Shown piece by piece: positions 30,768-43,052 of a stretch of 64,000 nt of DNA. Every line of letters begins with the position of its first letter. Position 1 is the stretch's first letter. The position numbers were made by a program, and so were the translations under genes. The notes under the pieces are model-generated. The model made no database searches and had not been told where the DNA came from. It saw nothing but the letters and a program-made list of their open reading frames with translations. Origin of the DNA: Gracilariopsis chorda (Eukaryota; Rhodophyta; Florideophyceae; Gracilariales; Gracilariaceae). The stretch lies in contig NBIV01000098.1 of the NCBI GenBank assembly GCA_003194525.1, positions 186,001 to 250,000 on the forward strand, in the 5' to 3' direction.

Positions 30768-31868
30768 TCAGGCAGCCTTCCGGCTTTCGATTGCATCCTT
30801 CGACACACTGGTTACCTCCTGTGGCACATCCGGCGAGGTCTTACGGAGCTCCTTCAGAGCCTTATAGGGCATAATGTTGAAGTATTCAACACATTCTGCC
30901 TGGTCACAACCTTCCGGAGCGCTCTTAAAAAGCAAAATCTCATAATGGCGCTTGAGGTCAGCGTAGGGCTCTATGTGGGTGGCAACTGACTCCTCCTCAA
31001 GACGCATGTTTTTCTCCGTTTGCTTCGACTTCCTTAAAAGCTCCTCCGCCTTTCTTCGTCCAGTGGGACGGATTTTCTGCTCAGCATCCTTTTCGTCGCT
31101 TTCCGTTTTATCTGAAAGGCTACCGTTTTCGAGTTTGATGATTGAGTCTTCAGGCGATGAACCCCGCACATTCCCGTCCCCTGTTCCACATTCTCTTTCC
31201 CCAACCATGGCATTTTCGTACGCACACTTGTATTTGTCCAAGTTGTGCAACACCTTCCAGGCCATGTAGTGCTTAAATGGAGGACCACAGTGCTTAAATG
31301 GAGGACCACAGTCCTCGCTGACGTGGTTCATGTTTATTCCGTTGGAGACAGCAGTGCTCATCTTGATGATGTCTTCGGGAGAAACACACGTGATGTCTTG
31401 GCGGACGAGGCGGGCGTTACATCCATTAAAGATCATACACTCCTTGTGTATGATCTTGCACCCTTACCGAAGAGACGGGGCGTTCCACTCTGTTTGCAGG
31501 CTTGAAAGTCTCATTGTAAAGCTCTGTGAAGGTGACATAGAAGGCATGGCCTTTTGCTGTGTGTCGACAATAAAGTTTTCCGATACTTTGGCCCAAGCTT
31601 TTGCAATAGCCTCATCTTCGGCTGGTGTGAAACTGGAACCACGCACAACCTTCTTTTTGGAAATGTCCGAAACAGCCATGAGAAGGTGGCAATACAAATC
31701 GCTCTTGTTACAGACAGGTGTTGAATGAAATATGAGCAAGATAGGTACTTCAGGAGGGTAGCGAGTGACTATGTACATCCTGGTTTGGGTATCTCCGTCA
31801 CTTGCCGCCATCCGCCAACAGGGGTTTCGGTTGCTACGTCTCTCTTGGCGGCAAAATGCAACGTCCAC
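30768..31868 (-). pseudogene. Harbinger Myb/SANT-like accessory gene, broken
   Basis: Two minus-strand segments (31868-31464 and 31436-30768). The first contains RGSSFTPAEDEAIAKAWAKV, the Myb/SANT-like DNA-binding start of PIF/Harbinger ORF1 proteins; the second has the RPTGRRKAEELLRK motif and a charged, coiled C-terminus. The break coincides with a perfect 12-bp inverted repeat with a 5-base loop (31429-31457). A 21-bp tandem duplication (GCTTAAATGGAGGACCACAGT, around 31269-31310) lies within. In related elements this protein helps the transposase enter the nucleus and bind the ends. Confidence 0.75.
31429..31457. repeat. Perfect 12-bp hairpin inside the Harbinger ORF1
   Basis: AAGATCATACAC and its exact reverse complement GTGTATGATCTT are separated by TCCTT. 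It sits where the ORF1 frame is broken, consistent with a template-switch or foldback-type mutation. Confidence 0.85.
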
Positions 31869-32397
31869 AATGAGCCAAGTGGAAGTTTTTTGCTCCAGCT
31901 TGCCGTGAGCAAAGAGCCAAATGGGTAAGATTTGCTCTCGAAATTCTGCGAAGACTTCTTTTCCTCCTGATTTTTAACCAGTGGGGTGGTCCTTGGATCA
32001 AAAATGACCAAAATTTACTGATTTGATTGTTTTATCGCTGCCGGTGGAGATGCTCTAAAACTCATTTACTGGGGTACTGTAAAAGTTGTTGCACAAGTAC
32101 GCATTTTTATACTAACAGATTTGATACATATCATTGCTTAGAAATAAAACAACAGCGGTAGTGTAAGGAGCCAAAGTCTAGCCGTCAGACAGGAATTCAT
32201 TTTTAAACATTTGATTTAGCCAAACTCGCTGTTTTCCGGTACTTTTTCTGCGCACGACGGTAATTTTCCGAAATTGAATTTCCAATAAAATGTACTCGAT
32301 TCTTAAGCCTCGTTTAATGTTCATGATCTCCCTCTCTAAACGGATTCCACTTTATATGTAGGTTGGTCAACACCATTGCAAAAAAAAAATTTCATAA

Positions 32398-32637
32398 TTA
32401 CGTTCTGCCCATCGATATTTCACAGAAAATAAAGCCCAAAAACTGCAAAAACTCCCAAAAAAACTCTTCCAAAGTTATTCTATCCGAAGATATATTTGTA
32501 TATCTTATATTTTCTTCGGCGTTTAGTGAGTGATGTGAAGGCTTTTTCTTTGGATGAATGAGACGAAGAAAATTTTCCCCATCTTGGTACCCTTTATCGG
32601 CGATAACTGCCCATTGTTCTTCATAATCCCCATGCAC
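32398..32637 (-). pseudogene. Fragment of a second DDE transposase
   Basis: A 79-codon piece with WAVIADKGYQDGENFLRLIHPKKKP and ISSDRITLEEFF, the C-terminal catalytic part of DDE_4-type transposases (usual form ADxGYQ ... SDRIIVENFFGR). The catalytic Asp (ADKGYQ) and a Glu pair are visible. The rest of the gene is not readable in the AT-rich DNA to the right. Confidence 0.6.
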
Positions 32638-34343
32638 TTCTCCTATGTCAACAGTGCTCTTTTCATCTTCTTTTTCTGAAGAGCTTGCCTATGAAAATCT
32701 ATATTTTCATAAAATATATCAATGTCGGATTCTGAGCCAGAATGATGATCTGAAACCCCAATTTACAAACCTTTCGGTAAGACAGAACTTCTGTTTTAAA
32801 TGCGTACAGTTCATGCTTCCCGCTATAAAACTTTTTCCTTAGTGTATATTTCCTGAAGGCCTATTGCGCTGCTGAAAGAACACATCGGTAGCGTAACGAG
32901 TGCATGTGAAACTTCAAAATAATTTCTTATCTCGAATTATCCTAGAAAAAGGGTATTTTCCATCATTCAGCAACACAAATGTATCCGTCATGTCGCCTGC
33001 AAAAGTCAGAAAAAAATTTGTAAACATTCTTTTGAACGAAGTGCCTTTTATTCGGAACATATTTGATAGAAATTCCTATTGGACACCGTGCTTGGGAGTT
33101 GTTAACGTCATAAGTAAAACATCTTTCGATGTTTAGGCAAAACGGCGACGTCGTCCAGCATCTCACATGGTTCGTATAATATTTTCTATCTTATTCTATA
33201 TCGCATGGAGTTCCATTGATGTACAACTGGTCATATTTTTAATGGTTTCATTATAACCATTTTCAAAAAACTATTCGTAGGGTGGCGCTAAAGAATCAAT
33301 TTCCAGGTCGCTTCCGTCAATTTCGGCGGTGCTTAAATAATTCTGCAAATCTTGTTGGTGATTTAACTGCGCTGGGGAAAGTCGTTTCGAGGCGTTCCTG
33401 GTATGCTCACGAGAATGATGGGGTTATGGAGCCATTGGTAGGGTTTGGAGTCTTGATGATGCAATAACTACGCAAACACTGAGTCACTGCAGAAGTCAGG
33501 CTTTATATAATGCTTTAAACATATTATCACTACATTTATTACGTCATTGAAATTGTTATCATATCACGGCAATGTAGAATTATGTTCTTAGTTGAGGAAT
33601 CGAAACATTGTTGGAAGTGAACAACTTGGAAGTCATGTAGATTTCTAGTAGAAATCGTATGCGTTTTATTATTTAAGTACAAAACTGAGTTCTAGTTGAA
33701 CCTTAATGACTACGTTCTAGTGCAAGCAGATATACCATAAAACCTCAATTGGAATCTGTAACTAAACCAGCAATCTCTAATTGCAATCTTTGGATAACGA
33801 AGAAATTGTAGAGCAATGTCTATGCGTACAATCTCTAGGCGAGGTGGATCATGAATAGGCCTCTTTCGATTTGGAACATTTCAAAATGTGCCAAAATTGT
33901 GCGAAATCCAATTTTCAATTTCGTCCAAATTGGCACGTAAATCTGGAAAGCAAACCGCACAATACAAATCGTAACAAAGAGGCATTGGCGAAGAAACATG
34001 ACCACTTTAAGCTCAATCAGATCATTCTAAAACTGATCAAACCAATGCACACACCATAGCAGTAAAAGAACCCCATTACAACCAACGGTTCAGCTTCAAA
34101 TTACTCCCAAATTCCAAAACGCTTTTTCACACTACAATGACGAAACGCCATGTCCTTCAATCCAAAAGTTAGATTGCATTCGGATTACATACATCCTCTC
34201 AGTATCTTTAAACTGCAGCAATTAGCTCTATCTTTTGCCGTTTTCGCATTATATTTGGACGCGATGAATACTCATATGTACGCCGAACTCCTTTTTGAGT
34301 TAACAAGATCTTTCGTGTGCTATTCCGAACAGATAATTAGTTA

Positions 34344-36237
34344 ATGCGCTTTCGGAACCACCAAAAGCTTACATTGGAGTTGTACCAGGCACTTTTTTAC
34401 GAAAGGAAACGTTGCTTTGACATTGAAGTTCCGCATGATGAAACAATTCAGGCTCATTTCGGACAAAATGACAAACTGTCGTTCTCCATCGAACCAAATA
34501 TTTTCAATGTAGTTTTTAATGATCTTTTTCTGGCTCATGAAGAAACCTCTCAGCAAATTGAAATAAACTGTCTGTTCTCATTTTATTTTGCTCATGATAT
34601 CTACAAGGTAAATATTAGCAAGGGTTCCCACTTCACAACGACGATTGGAAATGGTTTTCTTGGAATATATTTTCGTCAGGCCTGCAAATCTGTTCGAACT
34701 ACGAAAAATGTATGGGCTTTGGCCGCACTTTCTGGATTGTCGGAACGTATGGTGTCTCAGTACATACACGCCGTCATGGTCATAAATGTACAGAAATTTG
34801 CAGATCTTCTACGTGGAAGTGATTGCTGGGCCTATTCTCTCGCATTTGATGCTGCAAGAAATCATGGAACTTCCTCCATGATGTCTACATTCGTGTCTTT
34901 TTGAATGGGAAGGTCATAAATCTTCATGTTCTAGCTTTTTCTTTCTACGATTCTCGCACTGGCCAGGCTATTTTTAATGTTAGTTTAACTACTTTGAATG
35001 TAATGGTTGGTGAGATGTGTGCTAGAAAGCTACTGTCGGTAGCTATAGATGGTCCTGCGAATATGGTTCGTAGATACAGTATCAGGGTGCTGTGACTCGC
35101 ATTTCTGCAGTGGCTGGGACTGGTGTCTTTCGCAATTGATGTGCTGCTCAGCAGGTACATTTGGTGATTCAAGATGTGCTCACCGGGTCGCTGCCAGATC
35201 AGTTCTATGCAATTCCCTATCGCCTTATTTCCTTCCTCCGAAGGTAGAATAATGTGAGGAGTGAAATGAGGACTACACTTCCATTCTTAGCAACCACACG
35301 GTGGCAGTAATTAGGGAATATGCTTACATGGCTTTCAAAACACAAGTTAAAAGTGTGTGAGTATATTTAAAGCATTTCTACTAGTCTAATCGTGTTTGTA
35401 TCCCATTTGTGGTGGGCGCTGCTGTCTGGAATTTCACTCTTTATGTCGTGCGTCGACGTTTGCTCTCCGTCTATTCATGGGAAGGACATGTTGATATATG
35501 AACAGAACAGTCATTTCCGTGCTGTTTGCGATGATCTCCGTACCATTGGAGACATCAAAGGTCTTTTAAAAGGTATGGAAATGTTGATGACATTGTTTGA
35601 GATCGACGTTGCTGTCCAGAGTGGAAACCTTGTGTGGACGCTACTGCCGTCCCAAATTTCCTAATGGATATAAACTGGCAAGTTTTAAGTGACTCTACCT
35701 CTCTCTCATAAAACGAGAAACGAGAGGTTATTACCACTCTTGCATCTCTGTATCTGTCTGTCTACTTGCAGCTCTCTGTGCTAACTGCTGAATGGGACCC
35801 GAAAAATGCACCAAGCGAAGCGCGGATTTGACAACCTCTCCCGCAAAATCTTCCAAAAATACGCCCCCGAGAGTTCTTTGCCATTGTCAATTCACAGAGG
35901 TCGATGCTCTTATCACCCATAGTGAAGACGAAATCAATGATAACGAAGCCAATTTTTGTCGACTTAAAGGACACCATGCGTCTCGACTCTGCCGTCCGGC
36001 AACATTTAATCTGATGTTAATGATGACGTTCTTAGAGGTGGTAACGTGTTTGCGAAGTCGTGGCAATACTTTAAGCCTGATTTTAGGGAGCTGCGGGACT
36101 TCTGCGGGGGTTTGGCTACAGTTTTTCCTGGAACCGCAACAGTAGAGAGCACCTTGTCTGTTCCCGTATGGGAGAAAGATTATAACCGTCAAATTCTCAC
36201 AGATCCTGCTCTCGAAGATATTCTGCAATCAAAATAA
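34344..36237 (+). pseudogene. hAT-like transposase pseudogene
   Basis: Segments in different frames follow hAT-like transposases known from oomycetes: CWAYSLAFDAARNHGTS, then NLHVLAFSFYDSRTGQAIFNV, LLSVAIDGPANMVRRYS, WWALLSGISLF, and at the end LRDFCGGLATVFPGTATVESTLS with WEKDYNRQILTDPALEDIL, matching the C-terminal dimerisation region. The frame changes at least four times with many stops. The DNA from about 32.1 to 36.2 kb is clearly more AT-rich than the gene island. I did not find terminal repeats or an 8-bp target duplication. Confidence 0.75.
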
Positions 36238-36503
36238 TACGATCATCTAGAACTTTCTCGATTCCTGTAGAAGGGTGTAAGCTTGGAAACGAAAAAAGGA
36301 TTCAAGTCAGAAAGGCATGCTGAAGAGCTGCCCGGCGATTTCATACATCAAAGAACATTGTTTTGGGTTGCAATGGTCTGATTTTATGATACCATACTTC
36401 CCAGAAGTAAGATACAGTAAAGCTTTGCCCAACATGCTCACATCTGTTTGCCTTACTTTCCGAAAACCATCGGCAAAGAGGCGCACTTCACCGCAGCGCT
36501 CCA

Positions 36504-36694
36504 TGTAAGGGTACTCTGTCTGCTGCTGACAATTTAAGAGCGAAGGCTGTAAAGTGGCGCGAAGTAGTGGAAAGGTCGCAATTATGAAAATCAGTAGCGT
36601 ATATAACGCGAGAGTTCTCTTGTCTTGCCTCAACATATGACGCTCATCGACCTGTCAGAAGAACAGTCTTCATAAATTAATCCCAGTTGTTGCA
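36504..36694 (+). repeat. gypsy-1 5' LTR
   Basis: 191 bp, TGTAAGGG...GTTGTTGCA. Contains GCGTATATAACGCG, a TATA-type promoter also present in the 3' copy. The gag ATG follows only 16 bases after its end, leaving little space for a conventional tRNA primer site. Confidence 0.9.
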
Positions 36695-36709
36695 ATTGTA
36701 GCATTCGCT

Positions 36710-37498
36710 ATGGATAACCCGAACTCTTCTGTGTCAATCAACCTGAAGCCGAACAAGTTGCCAGTCTTCAGTGAAGCACGAGACTTTCTTGTTGTTAACA
36801 CGTGGCTGTATAAATTTGAACAGTACTTCCATGTTATCCGGCTTGCGAATTCAAATTTTAATTTGTCGGATGAGAATCGAATCTCATATGCCACCATCTT
36901 GCTCACGGACACTGCGACCATCTGGTGGTATACGGTTCTGAAATCTCGTGCGGGTCCTCAAACCTGGGAAGATCTCATTAGATTCATCTGTAAGTAGTTC
37001 GTTCCGGAAGATCATGAGCGGCGAGCGCGCAACGCTCTGTGTTCTTGCAAGAAGACATGATCTGTGGCTGATTACCTTTCGTGCTCTTGCAATAATGCTC
37101 TTGCCATTCCTGATATGAGTTCGAGCGAAACTTGGGACAAAGTTGTCAGTGTTCTGATGTCCAGGATTCAATTCAAGGTAGGAAAGGCCATCTGTCAAGA
37201 ATTTGCAGAAGCAACGAAGATCGCCATGCATGTTGAAGCAGCGTTTTCTGGAATATCCCTACTGTCTGCTGCTGCTGGTGTTTCACCTCTGCCGGACGTT
37301 GCAACCTCTCCCATCCCCGTGGAAATCAGTAACACACAACCCAGCAACAATATGCGGGGGAAGCAGCTCTTGAAAGATATTCGAAACAATGCGTGCGTTA
37401 CATGCCATAAAGAGGTTTGTCGCCCATGGAAACATCGTAAGAATGGAAATGCAGCGGAGGTTTCAGTGGCCAATATTGACTCGGCTTTAACATCATAA
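36710..37498 (+). pseudogene. gypsy-1 gag
   Basis: Starts MDNPNSSVSINLKPNKLPVF, then shows the retrotransposon Gag pattern (FEQYFHVIRL, TATIWWY, TWEDLIRFI). Interrupted by a TAG near 36997 and frame changes; a cysteine pair (CVTC) near 37390 may be the remains of a zinc knuckle. Confidence 0.75.
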
Positions 37499-37569
37499 GA
37501 GCATGATGGTCATGTAGATTCTGATACCTCGTAAACCTGAAAGGCCCTTCTAGAATGAATAAGAGCACG

Positions 37570-40500
37570 TTAGAAGGATATTTTCAATCAGACGTGTTGT
37601 TGCAAAACCATACTACTGTTTCTGCCAGATTGAAGTGTGTTCCATTTTTAGTCATTAATGGAACAATGAATGATATCCCAGCCCAGGTATTCAAAGACGA
37701 TGGCTGTACTGCGAATTTAGTTTCTCGGTAGTTTGCCAGAGCAAACCAACATGAATTGACTTTATCACCAGCGTTGGTCGACTTCAATCACTCAAAGAGA
37801 CGGGCCATTGAAAACGCATCGGAGATGATTGCGAATGGAACAATCCGTATTGGCATATATTCCTATATCGAAAACTGGGTTGTTGCGGACTGTCTCTATG
37901 ATGTGCTACTGGGCATGCCCTGTCACGTGGATGAACGTCTGCATGCTGATCATGTCGAGCGCAAATTGCTCGTCCAAGATCAGTTGCTGCGCGCTACTAC
38001 TGTTGCACGCTCTTCTCACCTGGAGGTTAGCAACTGGCAATTGAAACGCTTCAGAGGGCTACTGTGTCGTCCGAAGCAGGGCTTAGAGGTGTTTCGTGTC
38101 GTTGAAGTATGTTCCTCTAAAATGATTCCGCCTGCTGGAGCCAAAGCAGACTTATTGAATGAAGACGATGCTGAACTGCGTGCATTGCTTACGGAATTTG
38201 AGGAGGTCTTTCAGAAGGAACTACCTAGTGTCTTATGACCTAAGCGCGTCGTGGATCATGCTATTGAAATCTTACCTGGCAGTCCTACACCGCATCGCCC
38301 TTTGTATCAACTATAGCCTACAGAATTGGCCGATGCCCGCGATTACGTGGAAGAGCTGCTGCGGTCTGGTACGATACGTCCAAGTCGATCACCATATGGT
38401 TCTAATCTGTTTTTTGTGAAAAAACCGGGACGTCCCCTGCGTGTTGTGGTTGACTCTCTTGGCCTCAACCGTATCACGAAGCGCAACAATGCACCTTTAC
38501 CACGTTGTGATGAAATGTTTGACCGTTTAGGTAAGGCCTGCTATTTTCTAAGTTAGATCCGAACACAGGCTTTCATCAGATCCGTCTGCGACCTTCAGAT
38601 ATCGAGAAGACGGCCTTTTATTCGAATTACGGTCAATTCGAATACCTGCTCATGCCCATGGGTCTTTGAAACGCACCTGCAACATTTCAATCGTTGATGA
38701 ACCGTGTTTTCCACGACTGTGTTGATCGTTTCCTGCTTGTGTATACTGACAATATCCTATTATACAGTCATACCAGAGAGGAACATCTGGAGCATATTTG
38801 CCTGGTTCTGAGCCGTTTGAAGAAGCATTAACTCTATGCTTCACCTAAGAAAAGCGCGTTTACGAATGGGACAACAGAGTTTTTGGGTCTTGTTGTTGGT
38901 CGCGATGGACTACGCGTTCATCCTCGCAAAGTCGATTTCATCTGGAACTGGGCTCGTCCATTCAAATTGACAGAGGCTCGTAGTTTCATGGGGTTGGTGC
39001 AGTTCTTTCGCCGTTTCGTTTATAACTTATCTGCTCGCGCAGCGCATCTATATGGCTTTTTGCAGCAACGTGCGGGTCTACTTAATTTGGACGATTGTGC
39101 TCAAGACGCATTTGAACACTTGAAGTCTGCGCTGATTACTGCTCCTGTACTGGTTCCTCCAGAGTTGTCCGAGCCATTTCGCGTGCATGTCGATGCTTCG
39201 CAGATAGCGGTTTGGGCTGCATTGAGGAACATGGACTGCAACGGTCGTGACAGAGCCATAGCCTACACATCGAAGAAGCTTATGGCAGCAGAGCAAAACT
39301 ACACAGTCAATGAGAGAGAACTTTTGGCTTTTATTTTGGTGCTTCAACGGTTTAGGTGCTACTTGGAAGGTTCCATGTTCTATGTTCTGACCGATAATCA
39401 GATTTTGAAGGATTTGTTGAACAAGAAGTCCCTCAATCGACTTGGAGCACGCTGGGTGGATACCATTGCTTCCTTTAATATTTGAGAGATTAATCTAGTC
39501 CGCCGGAAGATTCATGTCCTCGGAGATTCTCTTTCCCGAAGCCCTGACCGCCTGTCCATTCAACAGGTGCAGTGCCGCACGCCAACTTTTTTGGAACTTC
39601 GAGAGGTTATTTGCCGTTATGAAGAGGAGCAGCAATTTGGCCCTATTATAGCCGCTTTTAATGGAACTTGGCCTGAGGGCCTGAGGATCGTAAGCAGAAA
39701 CGAAAATGTGAGAATTTGCAACCCTAGTTCTCTATTCGGGACTCGAAACTGTTTTACAAACACAAGCTATGTGTTCCCTCTCATGCGCGAAAACTGGTCC
39801 TTGAGCTCGCCCACGATTCCAAGCTGGCCGTTCACTTTGCGTTCGCCAAGACCCTAGCCCGGCTTAGTGAGTTTCATTGGAAACCTGAGAACAAACCGGT
39901 CCGTCAGTACTGTGATGGATGTTCGGTGTGTCAGCAGCAGAAAGATTTTCATGGCCAGATGTTGAATGGCCCTGCGTCCCTTCAAGTCCCTACCCGGCGA
40001 TGGCGACTGATGGCTACAGATTCTATTCTAAAGCTCTCACGAACTCCACGTGGTTACGATGCTATTTGGACTTGGTTTGACCGCGTATCTCGACGGGTGC
40101 GCTTTATGTTTTGTAAGGACACAGACAAAGCTTGTGATGTGGCACACTCCGTCCTCACCCACATTTTCCCCCATCATGGACTTCCAGATGACCTCATTTC
40201 TGATCGAGATCTGGAGCTTACATTCCAGTTCTGGGAGGAACTTATGAAGCTCTGTGGCGTTAAGCTTGGCATGTCGTCGGCGAAGCATCCACAGACTGAT
40301 GGTACTTTGGAGGTGATGAACAGAATGGCCGAGACCTACATTCGTTGTTTGTGCAACTATGAAAAGAATGACTGCGACCTGTTTCTCCCCTGTGCGCAGT
40401 TTGCGTATAACTCAGCGTTGTCTGAGGATCTGGTACTTTGGGCTTTTGAGGTCGATTTGGGATGGAAACCAACAGGCCCGCTGGATGTGGTCATTGGCAA

Positions 40501-41002
40501 GAAGAGTAAGCTGGAATCCTTTTCTGAATTTCGCGAACGCCTAGACTGCGTTATGTAAGATGCCCAATATGCTCACTGACTTGCGAAAGCAAAACAGAAT
40601 GCGGAGTCTAGTGTTCATTCTCGCAAGCCGTCGTATAAGGTGAAAGATCTTGTTTGGATATCTCACAAGCTGTTCAAAGACTCTAACAGCTATGCGCAGC
40701 AGTCTGCTAAGTTATCAGCTAGAAGGTATGGTCCGTTTAGGATCGTGGAATTGGTTGGGAGAAATGCCGTTCGTCTGACGCTTCCATCACATATTCGTAC
40801 TTATCCTGTAGTGCACGTCTCGTACAAAAAGGCGCACCGGAAGCAACCTGCTAGTCTTGCTCAGACAATACGAGCCACGCCTGTCCCATTCGACTCTACA
40901 GCTGCCGTGCTTCTTTTTGATGTTGATCGTATTCCTGCGCACAGCCAAAGAGGTCGAGGTTATCAATGGCTGACACTCATTACAACTTCGAGTACGCAAT
41001 AG
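37570..41002 (+). pseudogene. gypsy-1 pol
   Basis: Reverse transcriptase (RDYVEELLRSGTIRPSRSPYG, VVVDSLGLNRIT) is split by stops at about 38555, 38668 and 38829. The catalytic box reads Tyr-Thr-Asp-Asn (38742-38753) instead of YxDD. RNase H (VHVDASQ, LTDNQILKDLL) and integrase (HHGLPDDLISDRDLELT, SAKHPQTDGTLEVMNR) follow. The last ORF (40640-41002) carries YGPFRIVELVGRNAVRLTLP, the integrase C-terminal/chromo-type end. Confidence 0.85.
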
Positions 41003-41151
41003 GCACAATGGCAACGTACGGGAGATTTTGTCTATGATGATGATAAATTGACAGAGTCATTTCGCAACCACATTGTTCACAATAAGTAGCTTACTCATTT
41101 ACATTGTATGAATTGACGCGGACGTCAATACGAAGCGGGATGATAATATTG

Positions 41152-41341
41152 TGACGGGTACTCTGTCTGGCGGTGAAGATTGAAGAACGAACTCTTTAAA
41201 GGGGCGCGAAGTAGGGGAAAGGTCGCAATTATGAAAATCAGTAGCGTATATAACGCGAGAGTTCTCTTGTATGGCCTCAAGATATGACGGTCATCGATCT
41301 GCCAGAAGAACAGTCTTCATAAAGTTATTCCAGTTGTTGCA
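41152..41341 (+). repeat. gypsy-1 3' LTR
   Basis: 190 bp, TGACGGGTACTC...GTTGTTGCA, colinear with the 5' copy over its whole length but with many substitutions, especially in the first 60 bases. Followed by the target duplicate CTCCA. Confidence 0.9.
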
Positions 41342-41967
41342 CTCCAGATTTCCTACATTTGCGATAGAAACACCCGGCGTGAACATATTTTCCGCAAATG
41401 TTTCATATCAACCGCGTTATAAGGCAAAAATAGTGGTTTTTAGTCCATGCTAGCACTGAAACCACAGGACGTTCGCAAGAACTAGTCCGGATACTGCGCT
41501 TCCACTAACTCAAAGCGCAGTCTGAAGGTCTTATTCTGTCTTATACGCCTTCTCCTTGCGCATATCAAGCCCAAGAGAACCAAATCCTATACTTTTGCAT
41601 GACCTGACCCTACGCTTGGTCCAAAAGATTGACTACAAAATGTACGCTGTCATTTTATCTAACCCACATTCATAGTCTGCGAACGTTTGCAGAGGGCGGG
41701 AAGAACGGATTTTCAACCTTACGAATGGCTCCATTTAGCACAGAAACCACCACACCATGTTCACAGACCAGTACCGTTTTAAACCTCAAAGATTTCCCAA
41801 CAATGTCCGTCGTCGGCGTGCAGACTGTAGTTCAACGACATTTGCTAGAGCCATGTGATGCCAATTGAAGATACGCATGTACAGTGGACGGAATAAGTCG
41901 CCTATAGATTGGTGCTGACGGGGCAGTGCAGTAAGGAGCTGGGTGAGTGCCACTAGTTTGAACCCAT

Positions 41968-42028
41968 AGCCAAAGCAAAGCGCGTGCGCGCAACTTGCGC
42001 GCGCGATATGCTTTGGCTGTCGTCTGTG
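41968..42028. repeat. Imperfect palindrome with GC-rich centre
   Basis: AGCCAAAGCA (41968-41977) pairs with TGCTTTGGCT (42019-42028), and inside these TGCGCGCAA faces TTGCGCGCG. It forms a long hairpin. No gene is nearby. Confidence 0.75.
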
Positions 42029-42444
42029 TTTTCGGAACGATAGTTCTTTGGGCTAGTTTAGTAGGATTGAAATATATCGTCCAAAAATTTCTGCAGATAA
42101 TGACGGATCGCGAATGCAAAGGTAGTTTTTGTTAGTTATTAAGAGTGCCAGCTAGTTTTCGCATTCGATTCTAGCAAAGATTATTGCAAATTATGAATGT
42201 GAAATGAATGCAAAAGACGTCTCTAGGTTACAGTGGATGTTCGTATGTCATTCGCTAGATGTGAATGACGGGTGTGGAGCTTAACAACCTGTTACCAACC
42301 CATATCACGAGGATACCCCTCAAAACCACTCTCCACCGAGCGGTAACTGCGTCTCGGTATCCGGGAACGTCAGCTTGACGAAGTCGTCCCGTACGCTCTT
42401 CTCTTTATCGTTCTTCATCCTCTTCCCCCAATGTCCACCGCGCT

Positions 42445-43052
42445 TCACCTCATTCTTCTCATCATCCATCTCCCACTTCTCTTGCGCTGATCAACGAAGA
42501 TCCTTTCCGCCTCCCTCGCCACCTCTTCTACACTCTTGAGCCCACGATTCTCCATCCCAACGCTCTTCGTCGCCTCCTTCCCTCCACCCACTCCACGCTT
42601 ACCGCATCCTTTCCACTCCTCTCTGACATTCGGCCTCTTCTCTTCAACCCTCCCCTTGCACAACTTGTCCTCCTCCTCCTCGCTTTCCGCAGTCCTGGCC
42701 AAAAACCGTACATTCTCCTTCTCCACTTCCCATCAAACTCTCCTTCTCCAGGTCCAAAGCTTATCCCATCTTCTCTCACAAACCTAAAACCACACGCCAT
42801 CGCACCCCTTGGCGTCACAGGTGAGCCCTGCAGTCCACCATGACTCTCACCAACACCATCTCCCACCTTCACCAACTTCTCTACCTCCCGTAGCCGCGCC
42901 TGAAACATCTCCTGCTCCTCCCTCAACCCTCTACCCTCACGAACCACAAACGCTTCAATTATCTTCGCCATCCCACGCACACCCCTCTCCACTTCCTTCA
43001 CCACCTCTATCCCCATTGCCCTAGAGCACAATGCAAGCACTCCCTCCAACAC
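42445..43052 (-). pseudogene. Broken coiled-coil-type ORF, unidentified
   Basis: Two overlapping minus-strand frames (43052-42528 and 42726-42445) read as a charged, Glu/Lys/Arg-rich protein: VVKEVERGVRGMAKIIEAF, REEQEMFQARLREVEKLV, then after a frame change VEEVAREAERIFVDQRKR. Heptad-like spacing suggests coiled coils. No family is recognised; the opposite strand is also open because it is Pro/Ser/His-rich, so coding status is uncertain. Confidence 0.35.

Larger units (their letters stand above)
29109..32055. mobile_element. PIF/Harbinger DNA transposon, decayed
   Basis: Bounded by perfect 15-bp terminal inverted repeats GAGCATCTCCACCGG (29109-29123) and its reverse complement (32041-32055), flanked by the trinucleotides TGA and TAA, a one-mismatch 3-bp target duplication as expected for this superfamily. 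Length 2947 bp. It holds the two standard genes in convergent order: a DDE transposase on + and a Myb/SANT-like protein on -. Both are broken, so the copy cannot move by itself. Confidence 0.9.
36504..41341 (+). mobile_element. Ty3/gypsy LTR retrotransposon (gypsy-1), complete but decayed
   Basis: 4838 bp, flanked by the 5-bp target duplication CTCCA (36499-36503 and 41342-41346). LTRs begin TG and end CA. Order inside is gag, protease region, reverse transcriptase, RNase H, integrase and a chromodomain-like end, as in Ty3/gypsy. Many stops and frameshifts, and the LTRs have clearly diverged, so the insertion is old. Confidence 0.92.
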
